DNA of 64,000 bases. Source: Nereocystis luetkeana. Lineage: Eukaryota; Sar; Phaeophyceae; Laminariales; Laminariaceae. Numbering within the stretch: position 1 is the first letter of the stretch; each line of letters opens with the position of its first letter. The stretch is from positions 9,136,458 to 9,200,457 of the forward strand of contig JARUPZ010000007.1 of NCBI GenBank assembly GCA_031213475.1, read 5' to 3'. A program made the translations under genes and the position numbers. Shown here in pieces: positions 1 to 10,896 of the stretch. The notes beneath the pieces are model-generated. The model searched no databases, was not told where the DNA came from, and saw only the letters and a list, made by a program, of their open reading frames with translations.

Positions 1-404
1 CGCAATCTGAAGAACTGCAGCACAATAAGATGGTGAGAGTGTTTAACCAATTCTAGGACTGGGAATGGAGTCAAATTTAGGTGCATGCACAATAAAAGGT
101 TGTCGAACAGCTTGTAGAAAATAATTTGTATCATTCGTACTTATCAGAGGAACGCCGAACGCGAAGGAGATGCGAGGATATTCACGTCTAAGGTAGATAA
201 ATATCTACGGAACAACCACGATGTGAGTGTGCGGCAAACAGCCAAATGTGAAGGTAGCACAGGGAGCCGCGCACCACGAAGGCATGCTACATCAGAGAAG
301 ACGAGCAGACGCGGAAAAAAGAGGAAATTTACCAAGGCTTTTCACGGTATTTCGGCGGGATGGGATCGGCGGTAACGGCAGGACGGGACGGTAAAACCGC
401 CGTC

Positions 405-545
405 AAAATGGTCCCGCCGTCCCGTCCCGCCATGACATCGAACGATTACCGTCCCGTCCCGCCGTGACACCGAACAAATTATCGTCCCGTCCAGCCGTGG
501 CACCGAACAAATTACCGTCCCGTCCCGCCGATAAAATCTCTTCCA
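405..545. repeat. GC-rich minisatellite, about 36-bp period
   Basis: Four imperfect units each carry GTCCCGTCCCGCCG followed by a GACACCGAACAAATTA-like segment. The same array is present in the duplicated partner at about 7952-8092. The upstream sequence (TTCACGGTATTTCGGCGGGA) resembles the terminal sequence style of hAT-type elements, but no matching second end was found. Confidence 0.75.
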
Positions 546-716
546 TTGGAATTTATCGTCCCGTCCCATCGTGACACGGCCTCCGGCGGACATAACTTGC
601 TTCTTCCCCTGGGAGATACATTCGTGGTCGCCTGTTCCCATCCATTCCCACCACGGATTACAAAATTAATCAAGAAATTTCGAGTAATCAAGAAATTTCG
701 AGTTGTATTGAAATTA

Positions 717-902
<186 letters not shown>

Positions 903-1182
903 TCTCACATTAACTCTCTGACGAAGGAGTCCGTGGGCACACAAAGGTGCTGGAGCCCGATTAATAGGAAGATCCGGAAAACAAGAAAAATCGAAAATTC
1001 CGCTCCCTCGAAATACACGAGACGAAGAAAGCGCACACGAGCTAAAACCAATGTGCAAACTGAACTAACATGGCCGCGGGTATATCCTCTCAACTATAAC
1101 ATAGAGTACCCCCGTTCCCACCACTACTAACCAACTCGTGGCTGCTGACTACAGCGGATGCTGTCTGAAGTGCTGCCTGCAC
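903..1182 (-). mobile_element. (AAC)n-tailed repeat element, truncated copy
   Basis: Read on the minus strand this is the 3' portion of the element seen complete at 3874-5058. It ends in GAGTTAATGTGAGAAC and the (CAA)n tail at 717-902. Homology stops at about 1182, in the tract TGCTGCCTGCAC, so the distal part is missing, as expected for a 5'-truncated retroposed copy. Confidence 0.75.
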
Positions 1183-1565
1183 AGGCAGGAGAGGGGAAAT
1201 AGAGGGATAGCCCGCATGGTTGACTGGGGGTTGCAGAGCAGGCTGCATCGGAGGACGACACCGAAGCGGGCACGGATTAAAGAGAAGGACAATGAGGCCG
1301 AGACTTGGAAGCTAGGAGCTTGATGGGAAATTGCAGTTTTTTTTTTGCATAGAAGCCCCTCAGGGTATATATATACATATACATATATATTACCCACGTA
1401 GAACACACAAGACAAGGAAGAAAGGAGAAGAACAGGAAGAAGAAGCAGAAGTCGAACTCCTCAGTGAGTGCACCGAACAGAACCGCTTGTGAGGTGGACT
1501 TGCGTATGGATCCCAGCTGATTTAATTTCCGGTGTAGCCACTTCCAGAGACAGCAATGGGAGTAA
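1183..1565. other. Unassigned spacer
   Basis: No recognisable gene is present. It holds a poly-T run at about 1336-1346, a TA-rich tract (TATATATACATATACATATA) at about 1366-1390 and a purine-rich stretch at about 1409-1455. The only open frames are short and lack familiar motifs. Confidence 0.5.
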
Positions 1566-1673
1566 TATTACGGGGGGCCATAGTAAATAGGACCTACGGT
1601 AGACACTAAACCTACACATTTCCCTACTTTTACCTACAATATTTGGTCCTATTTACTATGATCCCCCGTAATA
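1566..1673. mobile_element. MITE family 2, copy 1 (TATTACGGGG ends)
   Basis: This 108-bp sequence has terminal inverted repeats. The left end TATTACGGGGGGCCATAG continues AGTAAATAGGACC, and the right end is its reverse complement with few mismatches. It is flanked by AGTAA on both sides (1561-1565 and 1674-1678), a possible 5-bp target duplication. Related copies lie at 27565-27673 and 63105-63204, with a single end at about 46250. No coding capacity. Confidence 0.8.
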
Positions 1674-2240
1674 AGTAAGTACATCTTGGGTGCCTTACCT
1701 TGAAAACTACGTGATACGATCAATTCCCTTCTGCGGAGTAAATGTTCTTAACCTCGCATATTATAAATGATCTACAGTAACTCGACGACCAGCTGTAGGG
1801 GACCGCCAAAAAAACAAAAAACATAAAAAAAACGGTACCTACCTTGGTTGTCTAGCTCACGTTGTGAGCGGCATGTTCTACGGTGTCGTTGCCAACCGAC
1901 GCCAACCCCACCTATACAGTATAGGCCTGCCGATAAGAAAGAGCCCAATAAGAACATAGTGCTCAGTTTATGGGGAACATTAAGAAAAGTGGGTTAAGAA
2001 AAACGGTTCAGTGGTGAACTCTATACACTAAGTCCTATATAATAGCCTATGCTCAAGGTTGTTTAAAGATGGCGCCCCAATAAGAATCTCAGGCTTGCCT
2101 TGATTATTAGTTGTTTCTTGTTGGCGGGCCCATACTGTATACAATAGTGGGGGGGGTGCCATCGACAGGGAGTTGGGCACCACAAAAAAGCAAAACAACC
2201 CCCCTCCGAAAAAACAGGGATCGTCGTAGTGCAGCATTAT
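1674..2240. other. Unassigned spacer
   Basis: AT-rich sequence with A-runs near 1807-1833 and G/C runs near 2149-2156 and 2200-2206. No exon, RNA or element was recognised. Confidence 0.4.
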
Positions 2241-2244
2241 GAGG

Positions 2245-2545
2245 CAGTAGTGTTAAGGTCTTAGTCTGTTGGGCTAAGGTAAAATGTTAACCACTCGCCC
2301 ACCCAATATAAGCCTTCTAACACTCTTCCCCCCTGGAACGGACAGGATATACGGGTCGACGCGTGACACCAACACGCGGTTCCAATTTCTGGGGATCCAG
2401 AAGTATTTTTCACATTCTTGGCAGGAGGAAATTCACTTTTCTTTAAAAAGCGATTTCCTGGTGGACGTGAGATCCGAACTCACGACCAACGACCCATGTT
2501 CTGCCGTCGTCGCAATTTGTTAAGGTCTTAGTCCGTTGGGCTAAA
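2245..2545 (-). repeat. tRNA-like repeats (two partial copies)
   Basis: The phrase GTTAAGGTCTTAGTC-GTTGGGCTAA occurs twice (about 2249 and 2520). On the minus strand the second copy reads as a D-arm-like segment (TAGCCCAACGGACTAAG). Further on, at 2458-2480, is a perfect T-arm: GTGAG, loop TTCGGAT, CTCAC. The acceptor stem does not pair convincingly and the middle is too long, so it is called a tRNA-derived repeat or pseudogene, not a working tRNA. Confidence 0.45.
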
Positions 2546-2639
2546 GGTGAAAGGTGTGAACCAATCGCCTACCAATCTAAGCTTCATAACGCCGCAACGC
2601 CCCCATCATGGACGCCCTCCGCCTTTCCCCTCCGTTCTC

Positions 2640-3010
2640 TGTCTTTTGAGGATCACCCTGGGCTGGGTAATTGATCGATCTTTCACCCCTATAGCTCAGT
2701 AGGTAACACCTTCATATTTGGCGTCGTCCAGGTCACGGCTTCGAACCCCAGTTCGAACGTTTCTTTTACAAAGACGCTTGCGCGTGCACACCTAAAAACA
2801 CACATCTCCCTGGATCCCCAGGTAATGAAACGAAGCGGGTAGATCAGCGTACATACGTATATTCATACAGCTCCGACGCCCCAAAGACCCCGCCGGTCAG
2901 AGGGGGGGAAAGTGTTATAAGGATTACCCTGGACTGGGTAATTGATCGATCTTTTACCCCTATAGCTCAGTAGGTAGCACCTTCACAGTAATCACTGGGC
3001 GTGTCAACTA
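2640..3010 (+). repeat. Two direct repeats with tRNA-like A box and one B box
   Basis: Two copies (2645-2712 and 2921-2990) share GGGTAATTGATCGATCTTT, then a C-rich linker and TATAGCTCAGTAGGTA, a good match to a pol III A box. The first copy continues to CTTCGAACCCC at about 2738, a B-box-like sequence. The second copy loses similarity soon after the A box. This fits decayed tRNA-derived SINEs. Confidence 0.5.
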
Positions 3011-3608
3011 TTATTAGAAAGACGGCCAGTGCCAAGGTTTGGCGGGTTCTTCACCAACCTACTGTAGCTGCCGTTTTCACCCATTCTTCAACGCCCCCCC
3101 CCCCGCCCCCCCCGCCCAGGGCTTCGGCCCAACCTCGCCTTAGGTTGTTGCGCATTTTGTAGCCCAACTGCTCGTAGCTTTGCGCTTCATATACAGTTCT
3201 GCCGCTTCTGCAACGCGTCTGAACCACTTATTTGTCCGATTTATTCGCTGCCAGCGTCTACTACTGTCTACTGCTTCTCTTCAGAAGGCAATGATAGATC
3301 CATGTTGAAGATCATGCTGCACATTGTCGGATGGCAAGAGAAATACTATTGGAACAGCACGACCGACCAGTGAGTCAGGACGTACCGGTATACAACTGTA
3401 ACAGGGAAAAAATAGTACGTACTCAAAAGAAAAGGCTGAAATCTTCTCGCGATACAAATGAAGGCACGTACCCTAGCGAGAAGGGGGGAGAAGAGCCTGC
3501 TATGTGACCCCGGATCTGAGTTACGAGTTGGAAGGGGAGAGAAGAAGATGTGCGAAGATAATAAATGAGATGCGCAAAAAAAACCAAAAAACTGATAAAA
3601 TGAGTTAA
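3010..3608. other. Unassigned spacer with homopolymer C tracts
   Basis: A C-rich tract lies at about 3095-3117. The two overlapping minus-strand open frames at 3346-3657 are hydrophobic and repeat-derived, with no family motif. Confidence 0.4.
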
Positions 3609-3701
3609 TAATGTGAAGAACACACACACCAGGTGAAATATGAAACTCAACCAACAATGTTTTATTTATCGTCTACCTGGTGTGTGTGTTCTTCACATTA
3701 A
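3609..3701. repeat. Perfect inverted repeat, about 25-bp arms
   Basis: AATGTGAAGAACACACACAC plus CAGGT (from 3609) is exactly reverse-complemented by ACCTG plus GTGTGTGTGTTCTTCACATT (ending about 3700), with a loop of about 42 bp. The left arm is preceded by GAGTTAAT, so it resembles the terminal motif of the (AAC)n-tailed elements, here with a CA-rich tail. Confidence 0.8.
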
Positions 3702-3790
3702 ACCGTTCTTTCTACCCGTCGACATCCAGCTCAACCAGTGTCCGTGCCGATTCTTCAATTCTAAAAGAGATACAAGTTCTGAGGTCACAA
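3640..3790 (-). repeat. Dispersed repeat shared with 23290-23390
   Basis: On the minus strand this region carries ATCGGCACGGACACTG and CTGGATGTCGACGGGTAGAA, followed by GAACACACA. The same blocks occur in the same order on the plus strand at about 23315-23385. Function unknown. Confidence 0.65.
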
Positions 3791-3873
3791 AGCTACGCCA
3801 CAGAGATACTACGTTGCCACGTGTGCAGTATGCACTGCAGTGGGCAATGCAAAGCCATGTCATCATACTAGCA

Positions 3874-5058
3874 GGCTAATAGCGAGTGGGGTAGGTCTTT
3901 CTGGCGGGTGTAAGGCCGGACTCACCCTCAAGGAGTGATACCTTCTTGCTGCTGCCTGTGGCCGCGAGGCTCAGGCGGCAGTAGAGTTGGGTCGTACGTG
4001 GTGCGTCAGGCACGGAGACCTACGATTCGCGCGTCTTTTTAGGCAGCTGCGGCAGAGCCGCAATGCTCAATCGGGGGGTCCGTGCGCGGAGGCAGGCGCC
4101 ACCACAGGCCACACTACGGCACAGTCTATTGCGCCGGTAGGAGGCTGGATTCGACGACGAGGGAGGAGGGAGACTGAGCGTCGACGTGCGGGGAAGAGAC
4201 GGACTGACCTCCCCCTGCGCGAGAATTTTTATTTCCCAGATCAGAACCGCAAGTACGAGGAGCATTTTGTTTTTCAGGATGACGGAGAAAGGGAAACGAC
4301 TGGAAGGGAATGGCAACGAGTGCACGCGCAAAGGAGCGGGTGGATTGGGCTAAGGCGATGATGCGGCCATGAAGAGCGGCAGGAAGACGGTGCATGGAGA
4401 CCCATGATTTGCGCGCACACTATCATCACGAGAGAAGCAGTCATAGTTTGTTTTTTCCTGGTATTGTTTTTCACGAGGCAGAATAGTATCTACCGGTACT
4501 CGTCACTGGTCTTCGTAGTTTAACGAGTTGTATACCCTTCATGGGGAATAACCTACGCAATTATCAGGGACGTGGTATCATAACTGTGCTGCACCTTTTT
4601 GTGTCAGACAGTCCAGGAAGAGATGGCGATCGTTGATATTCGTGTGGTAGTAAGGTTCGATTGCTCCTTTTTTCACTGCATATCCGCGAGTCTTCACTCT
4701 GACAGCACTCCAGATAGCAGGCAGGTGTGCTCCTCTTTCGTTTTCACGACTACCGTGCGTTTCGTACGGTGCAGGCAGCACTTCAGACAGCATCCGCTGT
4801 AGTCAGCAGCCACGAGTTGGTTAGTGGTGGGAACGGGGGTACTCTATGTTATAGTTGAGAGGATATACCCGCGGCCATGTTAGTTCAGTTTTGCACATTG
4901 GTTTTATCTTGTGTGCGCTTTTTCCGTCTCGTGTATTTTGAGGCAGCCGAATTTTCGATTTTTTTTGTTTTTCGGATCTTCCTAGGGCTCCAGCACCTTT
5001 TGTGTGACCACGGACTCCTTCGTCAGAGAGTTAATGTGAGAACAACAACAACAACAAC
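3874..5058 (+). mobile_element. (AAC)n-tailed repeat element, complete-length copy
   Basis: This 1.2-kb unit begins GGCTAATAGCGAGTGGGG and ends GAGTTAATGTGAGAACAACA in an (AAC)n tail. It is matched along its whole length, in the opposite orientation, by 21613-22815. Other copies share the 3' end and are cut at different internal points, which is the pattern of target-primed retroposition. No reverse transcriptase or other protein motif is visible. The similarity of the tail to the sequence at the end of the LINE near 19040 suggests a non-autonomous element mobilised by a LINE; this is inference. Confidence 0.75.
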
Positions 5059-5430
5059 TAGATACGACAGGCACGACATACATACGCAATCTATGAAATA
5101 GTGAAACGAAAAGAAACAATCAAAGAGAAAACAAAAACAAGGTAGACAAATCGAAAGATAAAAAGAAAAAAATGAAAGCAAAATCTAGGAGAAACAATCT
5201 GTTGTGCCCCCCCCCAGCAGGCGAGGTGGCCAACACTTGAAAAAGAACGAGCTGAAAAAAAGAAAGAAAAAAAAATAAGAAAAAACACCACTGCTTGTAA
5301 ACAGTACAAGATATTGTATCGTTATTTTGTTGAAATAAAAAATACGCACGTATACCGGTGATTGTAGGATCTGTCAAAAATGAAAATGATGGCGTGGTGA
5401 TGCGAGTAGTGTGTATCCCTTTCACTTTCA
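5059..5430. other. A-rich unassigned sequence
   Basis: The tract AAAGAAACAATCAAAGAG and similar A-rich, Lys-coding sequence follow the (AAC)n tail, plus a C-run at about 5207-5214. A comparable A-rich body is attached to the related tails at 13640-14063 and 60183-60960, so part of this may belong to a longer element. Confidence 0.35.
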
Positions 5431-5521
5431 AATTATTTTAGAACCGCAGTCCCGTTTTGGGGACAAACCAGTCAAATTTCAATTAGTTTGTCAAAAAAAC
5501 GGGACTGCGGTTCTAAAGAGG
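5431..5521. mobile_element. MITE family 1 (piggyBac-type), copy 1
   Basis: An imperfect hairpin of about 90 bp with arms TTTTAGAACCGCAGTCCCG and CGGGACTGCGGTTCTAAAG. The right edge is followed by TTAA (5522-5525). The left edge is degraded (AATTATTTTAG in place of TTAACCCTTTTAG). It is the same family as 13547-13636, 24795-24883 and 28060-28142. Confidence 0.8.
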
Positions 5522-5544
5522 TTAACTCGTACCAGGTAGTAGGA

Positions 5545-5715
5545 GGTTTTTACCTTCAGCGGTCTTCTTCTGGACAAGCCATGGTCACAGGTGTCGTCCC
5601 TTCTCCTCCCCGGCACGTGTCTTGAGTTTTTTTGTCGCGCAAAGGGTTCAGCACTTCCTCGTTGTTTTTCATCGAGGTTGCTAACTCACTCTCTCGCGCT
5701 TTATATATATGCTGG
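5545..5715 (-). repeat. Dispersed exon-like repeat, inverted relative to 20180-20345
   Basis: On the minus strand the frame encodes ARESELATS and then LNPLRDKK. The 20.2-kb copy encodes ARERELATS and LNPMRDKK in the same order. Both are followed by CGTGT/CGTACCGG and a shared CCGG...GGACAAGCC-type stretch. The frame is kept over part of the match, so it may be a fragment of a former coding exon, but the family was not recognised. Confidence 0.45.
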
Positions 5716-6480
5716 GTCTTACGCAGTTTTTTTTGAGTGATTGAAAAAGGCAGGAAGTCGGATTTTCCACCGGCAAAAAGCCACACCAGATCGGTGCGCC
5801 ATGACATTGTGCCGTCTTATCGTGATTTTGGTTTTATTTCATGGGATAACTAAAAAAACAGAACACAACCGACATTTTGAACTCCACGTGGACCACGACA
5901 CGAACGAGAGTCGCTCACGCCGAGTTGGGCGATCAACCTTCACCACCAGCTCCTCGAAGGAAGCAGCGGAATTTGGAAGCCCCTGGGGAGCTGCGTAAGG
6001 GGTTTGCTAGTCGCTGGACCAGCAAGGAGCTCTCGCCTTCGCGGAGCATGAGCTGCTTGCGGCGGTCGTAGTCAGAAAAATACCGTTTGATTGTTTTGAT
6101 ACTGCTGCTGTAGTCTCGTCCTATTCGTTGCCAAAGTTGTTTCGCCTAGAGCAGCTGCAGTTGGGCAGCCGCAAGGGACACGATGGTGGCCAAGGTACTG
6201 ATGCCCTCCCTCTCTGTGGTGGCCGATGCACAGGTGTTGGAGCCCAGCTGTGTACAAGCGTAACCAAGCATGCAGCGTCGTGACCCGTCATGAACCCAGT
6301 CTATAACCTAGACAAAATTGTACAATGCCACCGAGGTCTAGTGCAAAGCCAAATTTTATCACTTTCAGAGTTGATCAGAAAAGGCTGCCAAAAAAAATCA
6401 TTTCATGGAATTTCAGGAGTGATAAAATCTCGGAGGAACATTTTTTCCACCAAACAGGCCCCATAAGACGTGGTTTTGAT
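5716..6480. other. Unassigned sequence
   Basis: No recognisable gene or repeat. Short frames at 5741-5998 and 6072-6257 carry no family motif. Confidence 0.35.
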
Positions 6481-6569
6481 AAAATTTGATCAGATATGGG
6501 ACCAGATACCCCGAAGCCTCCGTAAACAGTCATATAATCACCTCAAAAACATTTGCATTAAAGATCCGG

Positions 6570-6715
6570 CCTTACGCCGATCAATCTTTATGCAAGAAAA
6601 AATCCTTGCGAGTACGTATGCACTCGATGGGATTCGAACCAATGGAACGGATCTTACGATTAATAGTAGGCACGCGGACCACGTATGTACCAAGTCACCA
6701 GGGACGCCGAATGGG
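6570..6715 (-). mobile_element. tRNA-derived SINE
   Basis: On the minus strand it starts GGCGTCCCTGGTGACTTGGT (A-box region) and reaches the B box GGTTCGAATCCC at about 6620. It then runs into a tail with CTTGC, an A/T run and GATTGATCGG. The plus-strand copy at 20040-20170 has the same order (GGCGTCCCCGGTGGCTTGGT, GGGTTCAAGTC, CTTGCAAAA, AAATTGATCAG). The shared tail beyond the tRNA part separates it from a plain tRNA pseudogene. Confidence 0.65.
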
Positions 6716-6878
6716 AAAAAAAAATCAGAACCCGGATACGAGGGGGGTGGTTCCAGTACACCTGGCCGCTGTTATGTGAGAACGTGAGAACACCAACAAC
6801 CAACAACAGGCAGAGGGGTCACAGCAGCTGCACAGCTACAGCAGTAGCTATAATACCCACCAGGTACCAGGGTAGTAC

Positions 6879-7389
6879 ACGCAATTATCAGGGACGTGGT
6901 ATCATAACTGTGCTGCACCTTTTTGTGGCAGACAGTCCAGGAAGAGATGGCGATCGTTGATATTCGTGTGGCAGTAAGGTTCGATTGCTCCTTTTTTCAC
7001 TGCATATCCGCGAGTCTTCACTCTGACAGCACTCACTCCAGATAGCAGGCAGGTGTGTTCCTCTTTCGTTTTCACGACTACCGTGCGTTTCGTACGGTGC
7101 AGGCAGCACTTCAGACAGCATCCGCTGTAGTCAGCAGCCACGAGTTGGTTAGTGGTGGGAACGGGGGTACTCTATGTTATAGTTGAGAGGATATACCCGC
7201 GGCCATGTTAGTTCAGTTTTGCACATTGGTTTTATCTTGTGTGCGCTTTTTCCGTCTCGTGTATTTTGAGGCAGCCGAATTATCGATTTTTTTCGTTTTT
7301 CGGATCTTCCTAGGGCTCCAGCACCTTTGTGTGACCACGGACTCCTTCATCAGAGAGTTAATGTGAGAACAACAACAACAACAACAACA
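6879..7389 (+). mobile_element. (AAC)n-tailed repeat element, 5'-truncated copy
   Basis: It matches the last 510 bp of the 3874-5058 element from ACGCAATTATCAGGGACG to the (AAC)n tail. Its left end lies inside the full-length unit, as expected for 5' truncation on retroposition. It contains a 4-bp CACT insertion (CACTCACTCC) relative to the other copies. Confidence 0.8.
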
Positions 7390-7547
7390 TATATACACTG
7401 AGCAGGGATTACGCAGCAGCGTCGGCACAGCAGTAGTTGTAGCAACAGCAGCAGCGGCAGCAGCAGCAGCACAGCGCCAGTGGTGGCAGGAAAAATCGAC
7501 GGTAGGAGCATAGGGGCGTGAGGATACCTCAAGTGGCGACATCGATC
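7390..7547. repeat. CAG/AGC-rich low-complexity stretch
   Basis: AGCAACAGCAGCAGCGGCAG and similar triplet repeats separate the tail of the preceding element from the duplicated block. On the minus strand it gives Ala/Val-rich low-complexity peptide, not judged coding. Confidence 0.5.
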
Positions 7548-8261
7548 GCAATCTGAAGAACTGCAGCACAATAAGATGGTGAGAGTGTTTAACCAATTCT
7601 AGGACTGGGAATGGAGTCAAATTTAGGTGCATGCACAATAAAAGGTTGTCGAACAGCTTGTAGAAAATAATTTGTATCATTCGTACTTATCAGAGGAACG
7701 CCGAACGCGAAGGAGATGCGAGGATATTCACGTCTAAGGTAGATAAATATCTACGGAACAACCACGATGTGAGTGTGCGGCAAACAGCCAAATGTGAAGG
7801 TAGCACAGGGAGCCGCGCACCACGAAGGCATGCTTCATCAGAGAAGACGAGCAGACGCGGAAAAAAGAGGAAATTTACCAAGGCTTTTCACGGTATTTCG
7901 GCGGGATGGGATCGGCGGTAACGGCAGGACGGGACGGTAAAACCGCCGTCAAAATGGTCCCGCCGTCCCGTCCCGCCATGACATCGAACGATTACCGTCC
8001 CGTCCCGCCGTGACACCGAACAAATTATCGTCCCGTCCAGCCGTGGCACCGAACAAATTACCGTCCCGTCCCGCCGATAAAATCTCTTCCATTGGAATTT
8101 ATCGTCCCGTCCCATCGTGACACGGCCTCCGGCGGACATAACTTGCTTCTTCCCCTGGGAGATACATTCGTGGTCGCCTGTTCCCATCCATTCCCACCAC
8201 GGATTACAAAATTAATCAAGAAATTTCGAGTAATCAAGAAATTTCGAGTTGTATTGAAATT
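7548..8261. repeat. Segmental duplication, copy 2 (unique-looking part)
   Basis: This is the 714-bp partner of 1-716, including the same minisatellite at about 7952-8092. It is followed by the second (TTG)n tract. The conserved minus-strand frame at 7690-7881 (also 144-335) simply reflects recent duplication. Confidence 0.9.
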
Positions 8262-8395
<134 letters not shown>

Positions 8396-8894
8396 GTTCT
8401 CACATTAACTCTCTGACGAAGGAGTCCGTGGGCACACAAAGGTGCTGGAGCCCGATTAATAGGAAGATCCGAAAAACAAGAAAAATCGAAAATTCCGCTC
8501 CCTCGAAATACACGAGACGAAGAAAGCGCACACGAGCTAAAACCAATGTGCAAACTGAACTAACATGGCCGCGGGTATATCCTCTCAACTATAACATAGA
8601 GTACCCCCGTTCCCACCACTAACCAACTCGTGGCTGCTGACTACAGCGGATGCTGTCTGAAGTGCTGCCTGCACCGTACGAAACGCATGGTAGTCGTGAA
8701 AACGAAAGAGGAACACACCTGCCTGCTATCTGGAGTGCTGTCAGAGTGAAGACTCGCGGATAAGCAGTGAAAAAAGAAGTAATCGAACCTTACTACCACA
8801 CGAATATCAACGATCGCCATCTCTTCCTGGACAGTCTGCCACAAAAAGGTGCAGCACAGTTATGATACCACGTCCCTGATAATTGCGTAGGTTA

Positions 8895-9188
8895 TGTTGG
8901 TCATAACCGTTCGTCATAAGTCGCACACATGTCTGATGTGTCTGATCGTGGATCCATGTGATTTGTAGAAGTGGATATTCCGCCAAGCTGATGTGTCTAA
9001 TCGTGCGGATACGTGTGATTTGTGTAACTGGAAAAATGCGGCGGGATTTTCGTTCACTTCATCTTTGGTGGTTTCTAATATACACCTGGTTCAACATCTT
9101 CTCTCTGGCCTCATTCATGGCAAACTCCCGGGTGTTCACTCACTGCCCCTCCTAACCGAGGCAACCCATTACACGAGGTGATCGATTA
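8895..9188 (+). repeat. copia 5' LTR
   Basis: 294 bp, starting TGTTGGTCATAACCG and ending ACGAGGTGATCGATTA. It matches the 3' LTR closely except that it lacks about 77 bp present there, and it has an extra CATT near 9114. The start codon of the gag frame lies about 50 bp downstream. Confidence 0.9.
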
Positions 9189-9236
9189 TGCTAGCACAAT
9201 TGATATATCAAAGATAACTCGTGTAAGGGTTGCAAG

Positions 9237-10896
9237 ATGGACCCGTCGATCATCGCGGACCTCCCCGAGGAAACTCGGAATGCGATTGAAGCGAATTTCG
9301 CTAGTTACGCCGCAGGGCTGATCAAAGCCCAGGAAGAGGACCGTGCCGCCAACCGCGAGGAAGAAGCAAGAAGAGACAGAGAACGAGAGCAAGCCCAGGA
9401 GAACAACCCTAGGAGCAGCACCGTCCAGTCCACAGAGCAATCCCCGCAGGACTACGCTCGAGCTCAGCTGCAGGGATGGGCTGCAGGCCCCCCGTCAGGC
9501 ACGTTTCGTATTATTAATAGCAGCAACAGTAGTCCTAAAGTGTTTGATGGTATTTTCAAGAACGGGGAGGAAATTCAGCAGAGAGTTATGGTGTTTGAGG
9601 GTCAGATGATAGCACTTTTTGGGGAGGAGGGTTGCCTAGAAGCAATAAGCACGGATGTTCCTCTTTAAATAGGATTGAAGGGGGCCAACAGTGAGGCCCT
9701 CAATATATAGAGAGTTTGGAGCGGACGCGGTAGCCAGGGCACGCGTAGCATGGAGGATACTGGTCAACCAGATTACATAATCATAATTGCCCATACTGAA
9801 CCTGTTTTTGGCAGCCGGCAGCCCAAGTAGTGAGGGATGGAAAATCTTTACGATTTTTTATGCTCCTCAATCTGCTGCCGAGAAGGCCAGGCTGACTCAA
9901 GCGTGGTACAGCCTGAGAATGAAGGAGAACGAACCCCCCAACGAGTACTTTGCGAGAGGTAGTGTCCTTAGAAGCCGGCTTGCTTTTCATGGGGTAGTAT
10001 TCTCTGATGTAGATGCTAACCAACATTTTGCCCGTAACCTTTCATCCGCCTTCAGAGTGCAAAAGAGCAATTTGCTCACGAACGCAGAGTTGACTTGCAA
10101 AGTCCTTGAAGATGTGGTGCTCAGCGCTCATGGCGAGATGGAGATAACGAGGGAGGAGGAGAAGAGGACTGGGACGGGACACGCCCTCGTTGCTCCCGAC
10201 TGGTCTGGCCGGGGCACCGGGGGTGTTCAACATGGCGGGAGAGGAGGACGCGGCGGACGAGGCAGGAGCAGGAGAAACGACAATAGGGGCGGACAGCAGC
10301 AGCAAAATCAATAGCAGCAGCAGCAACATCAGCAACATCAGCCTCAGCAGCAGCAACAGCAGCAGGAGCAACATCAGCCGCAGCTGCAGCAGCAGCAGCA
10401 GCTACAGCAGCAGCAGCAGCAGCAACAACAACAGCCTCAAAAGCAACACCAGCAACAGCTGCACGTCAGCGGTCGCGGTGGTGGCGGTTGGAGCGGAGCA
10501 CCACAGCCGTGGGGCCCTGGAGGAAGAAGGCCCGGCGGCAGGGGAGGCAGAGGAAGGTATGTGGGCGGTCGTGGGCAAGCGGTCGGGGGTAGGGGAAGAG
10601 GCTTGCCATCATACCCCCCCCCCCCCGGCGGCCACGACTACTCCCGATACCCACCGAACCTTCCCCGCCCGTGTGGTAATCAGCCGCCGGTGCGTGGGGC
10701 GGACCCGCGCAAACGATGCCAGAACTGCAACGAGTTGGGGCACGTGCATCAGTATTGCGCGTGGCGAGTGGACCCTCCAAGGCACCCTCATCCCCCCGGA
10801 CCCGCGCTACCTGTCCCCGGGCGTACCGCCCCCGGCGGGGCCCCCCACTTCTCGTCTGCAACACCTGGCCGGCAGCAGCCGTGGTCACACTCGTAG
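9237..10896 (+). pseudogene. gag: copia Gag with zinc knuckle, interrupted
   Basis: The first segment (9237-9668) begins MDPSIIADLPEETRNAI, is rich in charged residues and ends VFEGQMIALFGEEG followed by AISTDVPL and a stop. A second segment in another frame (9787-10314) has the capsid-like sequence AWYSLRMKENEPPNEYF and then an Arg/Gly-rich tail. A TAG at 10312 interrupts a Gln-rich tract. The same frame then continues to 10896 and holds a CCHC zinc knuckle (C-X2-C-X4-H-X4-C) at about 10717-10758. Gag packages the element RNA. The frame change and stops make this copy defective. Confidence 0.85.

Noticed and set aside
10042-10374. Minus-strand Leu-rich frame opposite the Gln-rich Gag segment
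   Set aside because: Antisense of a CAG/CAA repeat inside Gag; no independent support.
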